Positions 1-9,108 are shown, numbered from the stretch's first letter. The stretch is 64,000 nucleotides of DNA from Cellulomonas soli (GCF_013409305.1 NZ_JACBZJ010000001.1:620001-684000); one strand, 5' to 3'. Notes: generated from the sequence alone by a model not told the origin. Made by a program: numbers and translations.

Positions 1-1386
1 CCGTGGTTCGCCGCCAACGTGTCGGTCCTGGGCATCAGCTACGGCGCCTGGGTGCTCGGCTTCGGTATCTCGTTCGCGCAGGCGAGCGTCGTCGTCGTCC
101 TCGGCATCGTGTTCTCGTTCCTGCTGTGCGGGGTGGTCGCGCTCGCCGGCAAGCGCGGGTCGGCCCCCACGATGACGCTCTCGCGCGCCGCGCTCGGTGT
201 GCGGGGCAACCGTGCCGCATCGGTGCTCTCCTGGCTGCTCACCGTCGGCTGGGAGACCGTGCTGACGACCCTGGCGACGTTGGCCACCGCGACCGTCCTC
301 GGTCGGCTCGGCTGGGGCGGGGGCACGACGACGAAGGTCGTCGCCCTGGTCGTCGTCGCGGCGCTCATCATCGCCGGCGGCGTGATCGGCTTCGACCTCA
401 TCATGCGCATGCAGACGGTGATCACCGTGGTCACCGGCGTGCTCACGCTCGGCTACATCCTGCTCACGCTCGACCACATCGACCTCGACGCCGTGACCGC
501 GCTGCCCGCCGGCTCCGCACCGGCGTTCCTCGGAGCCCTGGTGTTCACCATGACGGGGTTCGGTCTCGGCTGGGTCAACATGGCGGCGGACTACTCGCGG
601 TACCTGCCGCGGCACACGTCCGGCGCGGGCGTCGTGGCCTGGACGACCGTCGGTGCCTCGGTCGCCCCGCTCGTCCTGGTCGTCTTCGGCCTGCTGCTCG
701 CCGGGTCTGACGCCGACCTGTCGGCCGCGATCTCGGCCGACCCGATCGGCGCGCTCACCACGATCCTGCCGACCTGGTTCCTCGTGCCGTTCGCGATCGT
801 GGCGGTGCTCGGCCTGGTCGGCGGCGCGGTGCTCGACATCTACTCCTCGGGGCTCGCGCTCGTCTCGACCGGCCTGCCCATCACCCGACCGGTGGCCGCC
901 GGGATCGACGGGGCGATCATGACGCTCGGCACCGTCTTCCTCGTGTTCATCTCCGACGACGCGTTCTTCTTCACGTTCCAGGGCTTCCTCATCACGCTCG
1001 GCGTCCCGGTCGCGGCCTGGGCGGGGATCATGATCGCCGACATCGTGCTGCGTCACGCCGACTACGACGAGGGCGACCTGTTCCGTCCCGAGGGGCGTTA
1101 CGGCGACGTACCGGCCGTCCCGCTGGTGATCCTGCTGCTCAGCACGGTGATCGGCTGGGGCCTGGTGACCAACACCTCCGCCTCGTGGCTGCAGTGGCAG
1201 GGATACCTGCTCGAGGCCGTCGGCCTCGGAGGGCGCGACGGCTCGTGGGCGTTCGCCAACCTGGGCGTGCTGGTCGCCCTCGCCCTGGCGTTCCTGGCCA
1301 CGCTCGTGCTGCGCCGTGGAGCCGTCCGCCGGCAGGAGGGGCTACCCGCCTCGCACGTCGAGCTCGTCGTGACGGACCTGCCGTGA
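1..1386 (+). CDS. NCS1-family purine/cytosine permease (5' end outside window)
   Basis: Integral membrane transporter of the nucleobase:cation symporter-1 (CodB-like) family, expected to bring cytosine or another nucleobase or its derivative into the cell. The open frame runs from base 1, so the N-terminus is missing; 461 residues are visible. The first visible residues (PWFAANVSVLGISYGAW) resemble the first NCS1 transmembrane segment. About a dozen hydrophobic segments follow, with the family-like stretch GLGWVNMAADYSRYLPR near residue 190. The stop codon overlaps the GTG start of the next gene, so the two are translationally coupled. Coupling to an amidohydrolase-like cysteine hydrolase suggests uptake and then hydrolysis of a nucleobase-derived compound. 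Substrate not determinable. Confidence 0.88.
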   Translation, partial: PWFAANVSVLGISYGAWVLGFGISFAQASVVVVLGIVFSFLLCGVVALAGKRGSAPTMTLSRAALGVRGNRAASVLSWLLTVGWETVLTTLATLATATVLGRLGWGGGTTTKVVALVVVAALIIAGGVIGFDLIMRMQTVITVVTGVLTLGYILLTLDHIDLDAVTALPAGSAPAFLGALVFTMTGFGLGWVNMAADYSRYLPRHTSGAGVVAWTTVGASVAPLVLVVFGLLLAGSDADLSAAISADPIGALTTILPTWFLVPFAIVAVLGLVGGAVLDIYSSGLALVSTGLPITRPVAAGIDGAIMTLGTVFLVFISDDAFFFTFQGFLITLGVPVAAWAGIMIADIVLRHADYDEGDLFRPEGRYGDVPAVPLVILLLSTVIGWGLVTNTSASWLQWQGYLLEAVGLGGRDGSWAFANLGVLVALALAFLATLVLRRGAVRRQEGLPASHVELVVTDLP

Positions 1387-2051
1387 GCGCGCGGACGGTG
1401 CTGGCCGTCATCGACATGCAGAACGTCTTCGGCGACCCCGACAGCCCGTGGTGCGCGCCACGGTTCGACGAGATCGTCGAACCCGTCCGCCGGCTCACCC
1501 GGGCGTTCGCCGACCGGACCGTCTACACCCGGTTCCTGTCCCCTGCAGTCCCGACAGGTGCTTGGCGGGCGTACTACGCCGACTGGCCGTTCGCCCTGCA
1601 GCCCCCCGAGGCTGAGCTGTGGGGTGTGGTCCCCTCGCTCGCGGCCGACGCCGCTGCCGTGGCCGGGACGGACCGCGCCGGCGGCACGATCGACGCCCCC
1701 ACGTTCGGCAAGTGGGGGCCCGAGCTCGCCCGCCTGGTCGGACCGGGTGGGCGGCTGCTGCTCGCCGGGGTGAGCACGGACTGCTGCGTGCTGTCGACCG
1801 CGCTGGCTGCCGCCGATGCCGGTGCGGAGGTCGTCGTGGTCGCCGACGCGTGCGCCGGGGCCGACGACACGTCGCACGCGAGAGCACTCGACGTCATGCG
1901 CCTGTACGCCCCGCTCGTCAGCGTGGCGGCCACGGAGGACGTCCTGACGCTCGCGCAGGCGCAGCGCGACGCCCGCGCCGAGCTCGCCTCGACCACGTCT
2001 CCCGCACCCCGGGCCCTCCCCCGGGTGAACGGCCTCCCGCCGACCCCGTGA
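1383..2051 (+). CDS. cysteine hydrolase, isochorismatase-like fold
   Basis: Predicted cytoplasmic amidase or hydrolase of the isochorismatase/nicotinamidase superfamily, 222 residues. The catalytic triad is visible: Asp11 in VIDMQN, Lys110 in TFGKWG, and Cys135 in GVSTDCCV, with the cis-peptide region just before it. The GTG start overlaps the permease stop (GTGA), which fixes the start and indicates one operon. Family members cleave carbamoyl groups, nicotinamide or ureidoacrylate-type compounds; the permease partner favours a pyrimidine or purine breakdown product, but this is inference. The last 20 residues are Pro/Ala-rich and probably disordered. Confidence 0.85.
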   Translation: MSARTVLAVIDMQNVFGDPDSPWCAPRFDEIVEPVRRLTRAFADRTVYTRFLSPAVPTGAWRAYYADWPFALQPPEAELWGVVPSLAADAAAVAGTDRAGGTIDAPTFGKWGPELARLVGPGGRLLLAGVSTDCCVLSTALAAADAGAEVVVVADACAGADDTSHARALDVMRLYAPLVSVAATEDVLTLAQAQRDARAELASTTSPAPRALPRVNGLPPTP

Positions 2052-2097
2052 CCCCGCGCGGGGCGCGGCGCGAGCGCTCGAGGGGTTCGTCAGCGGA

Positions 2098-2919
2098 TCA
2101 GAGGTCGTACTCGACGACCAGCGGTGCATGGTCGGAGAACCGCGCGTCGTAGGTGGCCGCCCGGTCCACCGTCGCCGACACCGCCGCCTCCGCCAGGTCG
2201 CCCGTGGCGAGCTGGTAGTCGATGCGCCAGCCCGAGTCGTTGTCGAACGCCTGGCCGCGCCACGACCACCACGTGAACGGCCCGGGGCCCTCACCGCCGA
2301 GCTCGCGCCCGAGATCGTGCCAGCCGAGGTCGTCGAACCAGCGGTCGAGGTAGGCACGCTCCTGCGGGAGGAAGCCGGCCGCCTTGAGGTTGCCCTTCCA
2401 GTTCTTGATGTCGACCTCGCGGTGCGCGATGTTGACGTCGCCCGCGACCACGGCGTACCCGCCCGCCTCGGCGATCTCCCCGAGGCGTGAGGTGACGGCG
2501 TCCAGGAACGCGTACTTCTCGTCCATCGAAGGCGTCCCGACGGTCCCGGAGTGGATGTAGGCCGAGACCACCGTGACGGTGCGCGCCGGCGCGCCCTCGT
2601 GCGCGGGCAGCTCGAGGTCGGCCTCGACCCAACGCCCGCTGTCCCCCGTGACCCCCGTGCCGAGGCCGATGCGGACCGCCGTCATCGGGAAGCGTGAGGC
2701 GATCGCCACGCCGGCCCGCCCCTTGGTCTGGCTGGCCTCGTGCGCGAGGTGCCACCCGTCGGACGAGAGGTGGTCCGCCAGGATCTCGTCGGTGGCCCGC
2801 ACCTCCTGCAGCAGCACGACGTCGGGGCGTCGCGCGTCGAGCCACCCCTGCATACCTCGGCGGAACGCGGCACGGATGCCGTTGACGTTGACGGTCGCGA
2901 TGATCACCACGGCGACCAT
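2098..2919 (-). CDS. xthA: exodeoxyribonuclease III / AP endonuclease
   Basis: Base-excision repair enzyme that cuts DNA at abasic sites and removes 3' blocks. It is 273 residues, the usual length for ExoIII. Exonuclease-endonuclease-phosphatase motifs are in order: VNVNGIRA near residue 10, LLQEV with metal ligand Glu39, SAYIHSG with Tyr121, AGDVNIAHREVDIKN with Asp161 and Asn163, and FSDHAPLVVEY with Asp263/His264. The start is ATG at 2919; in-frame GTG codons lie just inside (the protein begins MVAVVIIATV), so it may be a few residues shorter. It converges with the hydrolase gene, ending 46 bp from it. Confidence 0.92.
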   Translation of the reverse strand: MVAVVIIATVNVNGIRAAFRRGMQGWLDARRPDVVLLQEVRATDEILADHLSSDGWHLAHEASQTKGRAGVAIASRFPMTAVRIGLGTGVTGDSGRWVEADLELPAHEGAPARTVTVVSAYIHSGTVGTPSMDEKYAFLDAVTSRLGEIAEAGGYAVVAGDVNIAHREVDIKNWKGNLKAAGFLPQERAYLDRWFDDLGWHDLGRELGGEGPGPFTWWSWRGQAFDNDSGWRIDYQLATGDLAEAAVSATVDRAATYDARFSDHAPLVVEYDL

Positions 2920-3034
2920 CCAACCCCACGCCACCGACAGCCCGCGGCGCGCCTCCCGAGGCCCGCAGCCCGCGGCTGCCACCGTACGTCCACCGGCCGC
3001 GGGCGCCGGGCGACGTGCAGCCGAGGAGTGCGCC

Positions 3035-3337
3035 ATGACCGAGTCGGACGGCCGCGAGGACGAGTACCCGGTGGCGGCGGGCGCGCTGGACCAGCGGTTC
3101 ATCGGCCTGCCGTTCGGCATCAGCCGCGGCTCCACCACGATCTACGGCACGCTGGCCGGGGTGCGGCTGCAGCCCGAGGAGGTCGTCCTGTGGATCGACG
3201 GCATCCCCGGTGCGGACGCGACGCTGCGGCTCTCGCCCGATGACCTGCTCTACTTCTCCCGCTCCACCTGGACGGCCCGGGTGCAGAGCCTGCTCGAGGA
3301 GATCGCCAGGCTCGGCCACCCGGTCGCGGGGGCCTGA
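3035..3337 (+). CDS. small acidic protein of unknown function (100 aa)
   Basis: A 100-residue protein with no signal peptide or membrane segment. ATG at 3035 is preceded by GAGGAG seven bases upstream. The visible composition is mixed alpha/beta, with FIGLPFGISRGSTTIYGTLAGVRL in the middle followed by a segment rich in acidic residues and a C-terminal helix (WTARVQSLLEEIARLG). The family is not recognised. It reads away from xthA and converges on the VOC gene. Codon use and the ribosome-binding site support a real gene. Confidence 0.6.
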   Translation: MTESDGREDEYPVAAGALDQRFIGLPFGISRGSTTIYGTLAGVRLQPEEVVLWIDGIPGADATLRLSPDDLLYFSRSTWTARVQSLLEEIARLGHPVAGA

Positions 3338-3372
3338 GAGGGGATCGACCGACCCGCGCGTTCCCGGCGGTG

Positions 3373-3858
3373 TCACAGGCCGTCGTAGGCCGCCTGCAGG
3401 GCCGCGATGTCGAGCTTGGTCATGGGCATCATCGCGGCCATCGCGCGTGCACTGCCCTCCGGGTCGCCGCCCGTCCCGAACAGGAGCCGGTCGAGCGCCA
3501 CGGGCACGACCTGCCAGGACAGCCCGAACCTGTCCTTGAGCCAGCCGCACCGGGACGGTTCCCCGCCGCCCGCGAGCAGCGCGTCCCAGTAGTGGTCGAC
3601 CTCGGCCTGGTCCTGGCAGTCGATCACGAACGAGAACGCCTCGTCGAGCTGGAACGTCGGCCCGCCGTTCATCAGCGTGACGTGCTGCCCGTCGAGCACC
3701 GCCTCGACGACGAAGGCCTGACCTTCCGGCACTCCCGGGACCCCGGCGGGCGCCCGCACGACGTTCGTGACCTCGGAGCGCGGGAGCACCGAGACGTAGA
3801 AGTCGGCCGCCTGCTCGGCCTGGTCGTCGAACCACAGGTGGGGACGCACGATGCCCAT
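3373..3858 (-). CDS. VOC-family (PhnB-like) glyoxalase-fold protein
   Basis: 161-residue protein of the vicinal oxygen chelate fold, PhnB / 3-demethylubiquinone-9 3-methyltransferase-like group. Family features visible: the opening PHLWFDDQAEQAADFYVSVLP, the middle FVVEAVLDGQHVTLMNGGP, and WLKDRFGLSWQVVP near residue 115. Start ATG at 3858 has GAGGAG five bases upstream. Proteins of this group are often annotated only as VOC or glyoxalase domain; the substrate is unknown. It is divergent from the membrane-protein gene starting at 3995. Confidence 0.85.
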   Translation of the reverse strand: MGIVRPHLWFDDQAEQAADFYVSVLPRSEVTNVVRAPAGVPGVPEGQAFVVEAVLDGQHVTLMNGGPTFQLDEAFSFVIDCQDQAEVDHYWDALLAGGGEPSRCGWLKDRFGLSWQVVPVALDRLLFGTGGDPEGSARAMAAMMPMTKLDIAALQAAYDGL

Positions 3859-3994
3859 GACGACTCCTCGGGGGCGATGGAGACACGGCTGCGGGGACAG
3901 GGCCACCCTCGCTGACGCGCCGCCCGACCGCACGTCGGCGCGCGAGCGACCGCCCCGCCACGCCGCGACTGGCCCCGGACCACGCGCGGTCGCC

Positions 3995-5212
3995 ATGCTG
4001 TGGTCCGTGATCCGCCTCCTCCTGGCCGCGTCCGTCGGTGCCCTGGGTGCCTCCGTCGCTCTGGCATTGCTGGGCTTCGACCAGGTGCCGACCGAGACGG
4101 CCGTCGCCGTCACGGGCAGTGCCACGGCACTGTTCTTCGCGCTCGTCGTGATGGTGGGTGCGCTGGCGCCGTCCGCGCAGACGTCGCGGGTCCTGCGCGA
4201 CCTCGACGCGGCCGACCGAGAGGACCGCATCGCGCTCGCGCAGGTCCTGTTCATCCGCGAGACCGGTACCGAGATCAACGACCGGCCGTTGTGCGAGCTC
4301 CGCCTGCTGGTCGCCCCCCGGGACCGGGACCCGTACACGACCGCGGCCCGCACCGTGGTCGGCGTGCTCGAGGCCGCACGGCTGCTGCCCGGCTCCGTGC
4401 AGGTCGTGGTCCGGGCGAACGCCGCCCGGCCCGAGGTCGTGCTCGTTCCCGACCCCCCGGAGCCCTGGGCGCTCCAGGCCCGCAGCGACACGCGCGTGCG
4501 TTCGATGACCTCCGCCCCCGAGTGGGTCGAGCCACCGCCGCGGGGGCGCACCCGCGCGGGGCTCGTGCGCATCCCGGCGGTGCTGTTCGTGGTGGCGGCC
4601 CTCCTCGGCGCGGGCGCGCGCGCCTGGCCGGAGCGCGTCCAGCTGCAGGCGTGGGCCGCCGGTGAGCCGCGGGCCGAGCTGGTCGGCGAGCGCGCCTCCG
4701 ACGAGTACCTGACGGTGTTCGAGCCGGGCGCCGCGCGCACGGTCGCGGACGACCTGGTCGCGGCGGCCGGCGTCTCGCAGCTCACCTCGCTGTCGTTCTA
4801 CGGCACCTACGCGGCCGCGGACGCGCTCACCTCGCCGGGGGCGACCACCACCGACAGCTTCTGGTGGTCGGACGGCGTGGCCGAACGGCGGGGCCCGACG
4901 TTGATCCAGCCGACCGCCGAGGGTCTGCCCGCCGCGCTGTTCGACGTCTCCACGCTGGACCTCACGCCCGTCCAGCTGCTCGTCGACCAGACCCCTGCAC
5001 TGACGGGCATCGACCTGGCCGCGGCCGACGTCATGGTGCTCGTGCGCCGGGCCACCAACGCGGCCGTGACGACGCCCACGGAGTTCGCGGTCTCGGTCGA
5101 CGGCGACTACCACGACGCGTGGATCACGGCCGATGCGACGGGCGCCGTGGTGGCGATGGAGGGCGGGGCACCGGGCTCCCCCGCGGCACTCGCCGCGCAG
5201 GCGAACGGCTGA
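3995..5212 (+). CDS. membrane protein of unknown function with large C-terminal domain
   Basis: 405 residues, family not recognised. Two hydrophobic segments lie at about residues 2-27 and 35-58, a cytoplasmic-looking stretch of about 130 residues rich in Arg/Asp/Glu follows, a third hydrophobic segment is at about 190-210, and the last roughly 195 residues form a soluble domain expected outside the membrane. The soluble domain carries no cysteine or catalytic motif I can recognise. ATG at 3995 is chosen because the hydrophobic segment starts immediately after it; GTG at 4007 is an alternative. It ends at a strong shared hairpin before folD. Confidence 0.65.
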   Translation: MLWSVIRLLLAASVGALGASVALALLGFDQVPTETAVAVTGSATALFFALVVMVGALAPSAQTSRVLRDLDAADREDRIALAQVLFIRETGTEINDRPLCELRLLVAPRDRDPYTTAARTVVGVLEAARLLPGSVQVVVRANAARPEVVLVPDPPEPWALQARSDTRVRSMTSAPEWVEPPPRGRTRAGLVRIPAVLFVVAALLGAGARAWPERVQLQAWAAGEPRAELVGERASDEYLTVFEPGAARTVADDLVAAAGVSQLTSLSFYGTYAAADALTSPGATTTDSFWWSDGVAERRGPTLIQPTAEGLPAALFDVSTLDLTPVQLLVDQTPALTGIDLAAADVMVLVRRATNAAVTTPTEFAVSVDGDYHDAWITADATGAVVAMEGGAPGSPAALAAQANG

Positions 5213-5237
5213 ACCGTGCCGAAGGGCTCAACCGGCT

Positions 5238-5278
5238 GAGCCCCGCCCCGGTGCGCGCAGGCGACCGGGACGGGGCTC
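5238..5278. terminator. bidirectional hairpin terminator
   Basis: A 15-bp inverted repeat with one C-A mismatch (GAGCCCCGCCCCGGT at 5238-5252, ACCGGGACGGGGCTC at 5264-5278) and an 11-base loop lies between the convergent membrane-protein gene and folD. There is no T-tract, as is common in high-GC actinobacteria. Confidence 0.65.
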
Positions 5279-5300
5279 GGGGCCCGTCGATGTGGGGGCT

Positions 5301-6182
5301 TCAGCCGAGCCGGCGTTCAGCCATCTCCACGACGTTCTGCAGCAGCATCGCCCGGGTCATCGGACCGACCCCGCCGGGGTTGGGTGACACCCACGCGGCG
5401 ATCTCCTGCACCCCCGGGTCGACGTCCCCGACGACGCGCGAGCGACCCGTCTCCGGGTCCTCGAGCCGGGACACCCCGACGTCCACGACGACGGCCCCCG
5501 GCTTGACGATGTCCGCCGTGATCACGGACGGCACGCCTGCCGCCGCGATGACGACGTCGGCGTTGCGGGTGTGCTCGGCGAGGTCCTCCGTGCCCGTGTG
5601 GGTGAGGGTGACCGTCGCGTTGACCTCGCGGCGGGTGAGCAGCAGACCGATGGTCCGGCCCACCGTGACCCCGCGCCCGACGACGACGACATCCGCGCCG
5701 TGCAGGTCGATCCCGTGCCGGCTGAGCAGCTCGACGATGCCTCGCGGCGTGCACGGCAGCGGGGTGTCGACGGGCTCGTTGACCCGCAGCACGAGCCGGC
5801 CGAGGTTCGTCGGGTGCAGCCCGTCCGCGTCCTTGGCCGGGTCGATCAGCTCGAGCACCCGGTGCGTGTCGATGCCCTTGGGTAACGGCAGCTGGACGAT
5901 GAACCCGGTGCACTGCGGGTCGTCGTTCAGCCGGCGGACGGCGTCCTCGATCTGCTCCTGCGTGGCATCGGCGGGCAGGTCCTCGCGGATCGAGGCGATG
6001 CCCACCTCCGCGCAGTCCTTGTGCTTGCCGGTGACGTACCACTGCGAGCCGGGGTCCTCCCCGACGAGCAGCGTGGCGAGGCCCGGCCGGACGCCGCGCG
6101 TGGCGAGCGCGGCGACCCGGTCGGTGAGCTCGGCCTTGATGACGGCGGCGGTGGCCTTGCCGTCCAGCACCTGGGCGGTCAT
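5301..6182 (-). CDS. folD: bifunctional methylenetetrahydrofolate dehydrogenase/cyclohydrolase
   Basis: Interconverts 5,10-methylene-THF and 10-formyl-THF in the cytosol. 293 residues, normal for FolD. The catalytic Tyr49/Lys53 pair is in WYVTGK, Gln97 in VQLPLP, Asp120 in PAKDADG, and the NADP-binding loop in [11 protein letters not shown]. The C-terminal [15 protein letters not shown] is the usual FolD signature. ATG at 6182 has GGGGGAG upstream. It follows glyA by 14 bp on the same strand, so it should share the glyA transcript and its ZTP riboswitch. Confidence 0.95.
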   Translation of the reverse strand: MTAQVLDGKATAAVIKAELTDRVAALATRGVRPGLATLLVGEDPGSQWYVTGKHKDCAEVGIASIREDLPADATQEQIEDAVRRLNDDPQCTGFIVQLPLPKGIDTHRVLELIDPAKDADGLHPTNLGRLVLRVNEPVDTPLPCTPRGIVELLSRHGIDLHGADVVVVGRGVTVGRTIGLLLTRREVNATVTLTHTGTEDLAEHTRNADVVIAAAGVPSVITADIVKPGAVVVDVGVSRLEDPETGRSRVVGDVDPGVQEIAAWVSPNPGGVGPMTRAMLLQNVVEMAERRLG

Positions 6183-6196
6183 GGTCGCTCCCCCGC

Positions 6197-7486
6197 TCAG
6201 TACTGCTGCAGGCCCTGGTACAGCGGGAACCCGTCGGTCAGCTTGACCACGCGCGCCCGCAGCGCCTCGACGTCGGTGGCCGCACCCTGCGTCAGGGCGG
6301 TGGCGATGATGTCGGCGACCTCGGTGAACTCCGCGTCGCCGAAGCCACGCGTGGCCAGGGCGGGCGTGCCGATGCGCAGGCCGGAGGTGACGCGCGGGGG
6401 GCGCGGGTCGAACGGCACGGCGTTGCGGTTCACGGTGATGCCCACGGCGTGCAGGAGGTCCTCGGCCTGCTGGCCGTCCAGGTCGGAGTGCCGCAGGTCG
6501 ACGAGCACCAGGTGCACGTCGGTGCCGCCGGTCAGCACGGAGACGCCGGCCTTGGCGACCTCGGGCGCCATGAGGCGCTCGGCGATGATCCGCGCGCCGT
6601 CGAGCGTGCGCTGCTGGCGGTCCTTGAACTCCTGCGTGCCGGCGATCTTGAACGCGACGGCCTTGGCAGCGATCACGTGCATGAGCGGGCCGCCCTGCTG
6701 GCCCGGGAACACCGCGGAGTCGATCTTCTTGGCGAACTCCTGCTTGGACAGGATGAAGCCCGAGCGGGGGCCGCCGATGGTCTTGTGCACCGTGGAGGAC
6801 ACGACGTCGGCGTGCGGCACCGGGGAGGGGTGCAGCCCCGCGGCCACCAGGCCGGCGAAGTGCGCCATGTCGACCCACAGCTTCGCGCCGACCTCGTCGG
6901 CGATCTCACGGAACGCGGCGAAGTCGATCTCGCGCGGGTACGCCGACCAGCCGCCGATGATGACATCCGGGCGGTGCTCGAGCGCGGCCTTGCGCACGGC
7001 CTCGGGCTCGATGAGGAACGTGTCGGGGTTCACCCCGTACGCGGCGACGTCGTAGAGCTTGCCGGAGAAGTTGATCTTCATGCCGTGCGTGAGGTGGCCG
7101 CCGTGCGCCAGCTCGAGGCCGAGGATCTTGGAGCCGGCGTTGATGAGGGCGTGCAGCACGGCCGCGTTGGCGGTGGCGCCCGAGTGCGGCTGGACGTTGG
7201 CGTGCTCGGCGCCGAACAGCGCCTTGGCCCGGTCGATCGCGATGGTCTCGGCGACGTCGACCTGCTCGCAGCCGCCGTAGTAGCGACGGCCCGGGTAGCC
7301 CTCGGCGTACTTGTTCGTCAGCACGGAACCCTGCGCCTGCAGGACGGCGCGGGGCACGAAGTTCTCGGACGCGATCATCTCGAGCGTGCCCTGCTGGCGG
7401 GCGAGCTCACCGTCGAGGACGGCGGCGATCTCCGGGTCGAGCACGGAGATGTTCTGGTCGAGCAGGGGGATCTGGTCGGCGCTCAT
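6197..7486 (-). CDS. glyA: serine hydroxymethyltransferase
   Basis: PLP enzyme converting serine plus THF to glycine plus methylene-THF. 429 residues. The PLP-binding lysine is Lys235 in [14 protein letters not shown], a variant of the common TTTHKTLRGPRGG loop. [17 protein letters not shown] and [12 protein letters not shown] near residues 37-73 are family signatures. The start is ATG 7486 with GGGAG five bases upstream; an in-frame GTG at 7492 would touch the ribosome-binding site. It is the first gene of glyA-folD, controlled by the riboswitch at 7561-7646. Confidence 0.95.
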   Translation of the reverse strand: MSADQIPLLDQNISVLDPEIAAVLDGELARQQGTLEMIASENFVPRAVLQAQGSVLTNKYAEGYPGRRYYGGCEQVDVAETIAIDRAKALFGAEHANVQPHSGATANAAVLHALINAGSKILGLELAHGGHLTHGMKINFSGKLYDVAAYGVNPDTFLIEPEAVRKAALEHRPDVIIGGWSAYPREIDFAAFREIADEVGAKLWVDMAHFAGLVAAGLHPSPVPHADVVSSTVHKTIGGPRSGFILSKQEFAKKIDSAVFPGQQGGPLMHVIAAKAVAFKIAGTQEFKDRQQRTLDGARIIAERLMAPEVAKAGVSVLTGGTDVHLVLVDLRHSDLDGQQAEDLLHAVGITVNRNAVPFDPRPPRVTSGLRIGTPALATRGFGDAEFTEVADIIATALTQGAATDVEALRARVVKLTDGFPLYQGLQQY

Positions 7487-7560
7487 CGGCACTCCCTGTA
7501 GCAGTCAGCGTGCTTGGCGACGGCACACGTGCACCGGCACCTCACACTCGGTGTGTGGCG

Positions 7561-7646
7561 ACCGGGGGCCCAGGCGTCCGACCCGTGGTCCTGCTGCTGC
7601 GTCGCTCCCCGGTGGTGACCCACCCGATGCGCCAGTCGCGACCGGG
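7561..7646 (-). promoter_or_regulatory. ZTP (pfl) riboswitch upstream of glyA-folD
   Basis: Read on the minus strand the segment carries the conserved pfl-motif blocks in order: CGACTGGCG, then a GGTGGG...CCACC hairpin followed by GGGGAGCGACG, a variable linker, then CGCCTGGGCC. Its position before glyA and folD is a classic ZTP-riboswitch context. A -10-like TAGGCT sits at 7649-7654, so the transcript would begin almost at the aptamer. Downstream, between the aptamer and glyA, lie further short inverted repeats (7520-7560) that could be the expression platform. The ligand is ZTP/ZMP by family. Confidence 0.88.
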
Positions 7647-7648
7647 TC

Positions 7649-7654
7649 AGCCTA
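7649..7654 (-). promoter_or_regulatory. -10 element of the glyA-folD promoter
   Basis: TAGGCT on the minus strand, placed so that transcription would start about seven bases downstream, at the 5' edge of the ZTP aptamer. No good -35 was seen. Confidence 0.45.
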
Positions 7655-7707
7655 GCAACCCCGACCGGGCACCGTCGGACGTGTCCGGCGCCGCCCGAAC
7701 GGGCGGG

Positions 7708-8196
7708 TCAGGCCGCGCCGTCGCCCAGCAGCTTGCGCAGGTAGGCGTACGTGAGATCGCCCGCGGTCTTGTCGTGCTGGTGCTCGTAGCCGTGCTTGGT
7801 GTACATCGCCAGGTTCTGCAGCGAGTCACGGCCGGTGAAGACCCAGACCTCCTCGATGCCGTCCGGCAGGTACGGCACGATCGCGCTGAGCAGCTCGGTC
7901 CCGAACCCCTGGCCCTGCAGGTCGGGTGCCACGGCGAACCGGCCGAGCGTGGCCTTGGCCCCCTCGACGAGCACCCGGATCGACCCCACCAGGCGCGAGC
8001 CCATCCACCCACCGAGCGTGATCACGCCGTCGGCCCCGAGGTCGGCCTTGAGCTCGTCGAACGTCTGGGTCAGCGGGGGGATGTGCGGGTCGTCGTACTG
8101 CTGGGCCTCCGTGACGAAGGCCGCGCGGCGCAGCGTGAACAGCTCCCCGGCCTCCTCGATGGTGACCGGGCGGATGTCGAGAGCAGGCGCCGTCAT
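7708..8196 (-). CDS. GNAT-family N-acetyltransferase
   Basis: 162-residue acyl-CoA N-acyltransferase fold protein. The acetyl-CoA pyrophosphate-binding loop is visible as APDLQGQGFGTELLSA, matching the R/Q-x-x-G-x-G/A motif, preceded by the beta-strand KATLGRFAV and followed by a late strand EEVWVFTG and the NLAMYTKHGYE segment. No neighbour hints at the substrate. It is divergent from purU with only 48 bp between starts. No ribosome-binding site is evident and a weak -10 (GACGAT) lies six bases before the ATG, consistent with a leaderless transcript. Confidence 0.85.
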   Translation of the reverse strand: MTAPALDIRPVTIEEAGELFTLRRAAFVTEAQQYDDPHIPPLTQTFDELKADLGADGVITLGGWMGSRLVGSIRVLVEGAKATLGRFAVAPDLQGQGFGTELLSAIVPYLPDGIEEVWVFTGRDSLQNLAMYTKHGYEHQHDKTAGDLTYAYLRKLLGDGAA

Positions 8197-8230
8197 GCGG
8201 CCATCGTCTCAGCCGTTCGTGTGCGAGCAC

Positions 8231-8236
8231 TACTCT
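8231..8236 (+). promoter_or_regulatory. -10 element for leaderless purU transcript
   Basis: TACTCT ends eight bases before the purU GTG and no ribosome-binding site precedes that codon, so transcription probably starts at or next to the start codon. Confidence 0.4.
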
Positions 8237-8244
8237 CGGGACTC

Positions 8245-9108
8245 GTGTCCCACACCTCGGATTTCCCGACCCACTGGGTGCTCACGCTGTCCTGCCCGGA
8301 CCGTCCCGGCATCGTGCACGCCGTCGCCGGCCTGCTGGCCGAGCACGGGGGCAACATCACCGAGTCGCAGCAGTTCGGCGACCCGGACTCGGGGCTCTTC
8401 TTCATGCGCGTGCAGGTCACCAGCACCGCCACGCGCACCGACCTGGTGACCGCGATCGAGGCGCTCGCCCCGCGGTTCGACCTGCGCTGGCACCTCGACG
8501 TCGCCGGTCGGCCGGTCCGCACGCTGGTCATGGTGTCGACCGCGGCGCACTGCCTCAACGACTTGGCGTTCCGCCAGCGGTCCGAGGGCCTGCCGATCGA
8601 CCTCGTGGCGGCGGTCTCGAACCACACCGTGCTCGAGCCGATGGCCGACTTCTACGGCGTGCCGTTCCATCACGTGCCGGTCACCAAGGACACCAAGGCG
8701 CAGGCCGAGGCCCGCCTGCTGGCCCTGGTCGAGGAGCTCGACGTCGAGCTCGTCGTCCTCGCCCGCTACATGCAGATCCTCTCGGACGACCTGTGCCGGC
8801 GGCTCGAGGGCAAGGTCATCAACATCCACCACTCGTTCCTGCCCTCGTTCAAGGGCGCCCGGCCCTACGCCCAGGCGCACGCGCGCGGCGTGAAGCTCAT
8901 CGGTGCGACCGCGCACTACGTGACCGGCGACCTCGACGAGGGGCCGATCATCGAGCAGGACGTCGAGCGGGTCGACCACTCGCGTGCCGTCGAGGACCTG
9001 GTCGCGCTCGGTCAGGACGTCGAGCGCCGTGCCCTGGCCCGCGCGGTGCGCTGGCACGCCGAGCACCGCGTGCTGCTCGACGGCCGCCGCACCATCGTCT
9101 TCCGCTGA
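8245..9108 (+). CDS. purU: formyltetrahydrofolate deformylase
   Basis: Hydrolyses 10-formyl-THF to THF and formate, balancing one-carbon pools. 287 residues: an N-terminal ACT domain (residues 8-85, beginning WVLTLSCPDRPGIVHAVAGLL) and a C-terminal formyltransferase-like domain. Catalytic residues are seen in VINIHHSFLPSFKGARPY (Asn193, His195) and in HYVTGDLDEGPII (Asp231). GTG 8245 is chosen because homology begins there and a -10-like TACTCT sits just upstream. It lies beside folD-glyA, so the region groups three folate enzymes. Confidence 0.93.
   Translation: MSHTSDFPTHWVLTLSCPDRPGIVHAVAGLLAEHGGNITESQQFGDPDSGLFFMRVQVTSTATRTDLVTAIEALAPRFDLRWHLDVAGRPVRTLVMVSTAAHCLNDLAFRQRSEGLPIDLVAAVSNHTVLEPMADFYGVPFHHVPVTKDTKAQAEARLLALVEELDVELVVLARYMQILSDDLCRRLEGKVINIHHSFLPSFKGARPYAQAHARGVKLIGATAHYVTGDLDEGPIIEQDVERVDHSRAVEDLVALGQDVERRALARAVRWHAEHRVLLDGRRTIVFR

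Noticed and set aside
2062..2080. GAGCGCTC palindrome resembling a CelR half-site
   Set aside because: It lies between two convergent gene ends and lacks the flanking GG/CC needed for the operator; probably part of a weak terminator.
7487..7707. THF riboswitch upstream of glyA-folD
   Set aside because: Folate gene context would allow it, but the conserved blocks match the ZTP/pfl aptamer, as does the second copy at purH.
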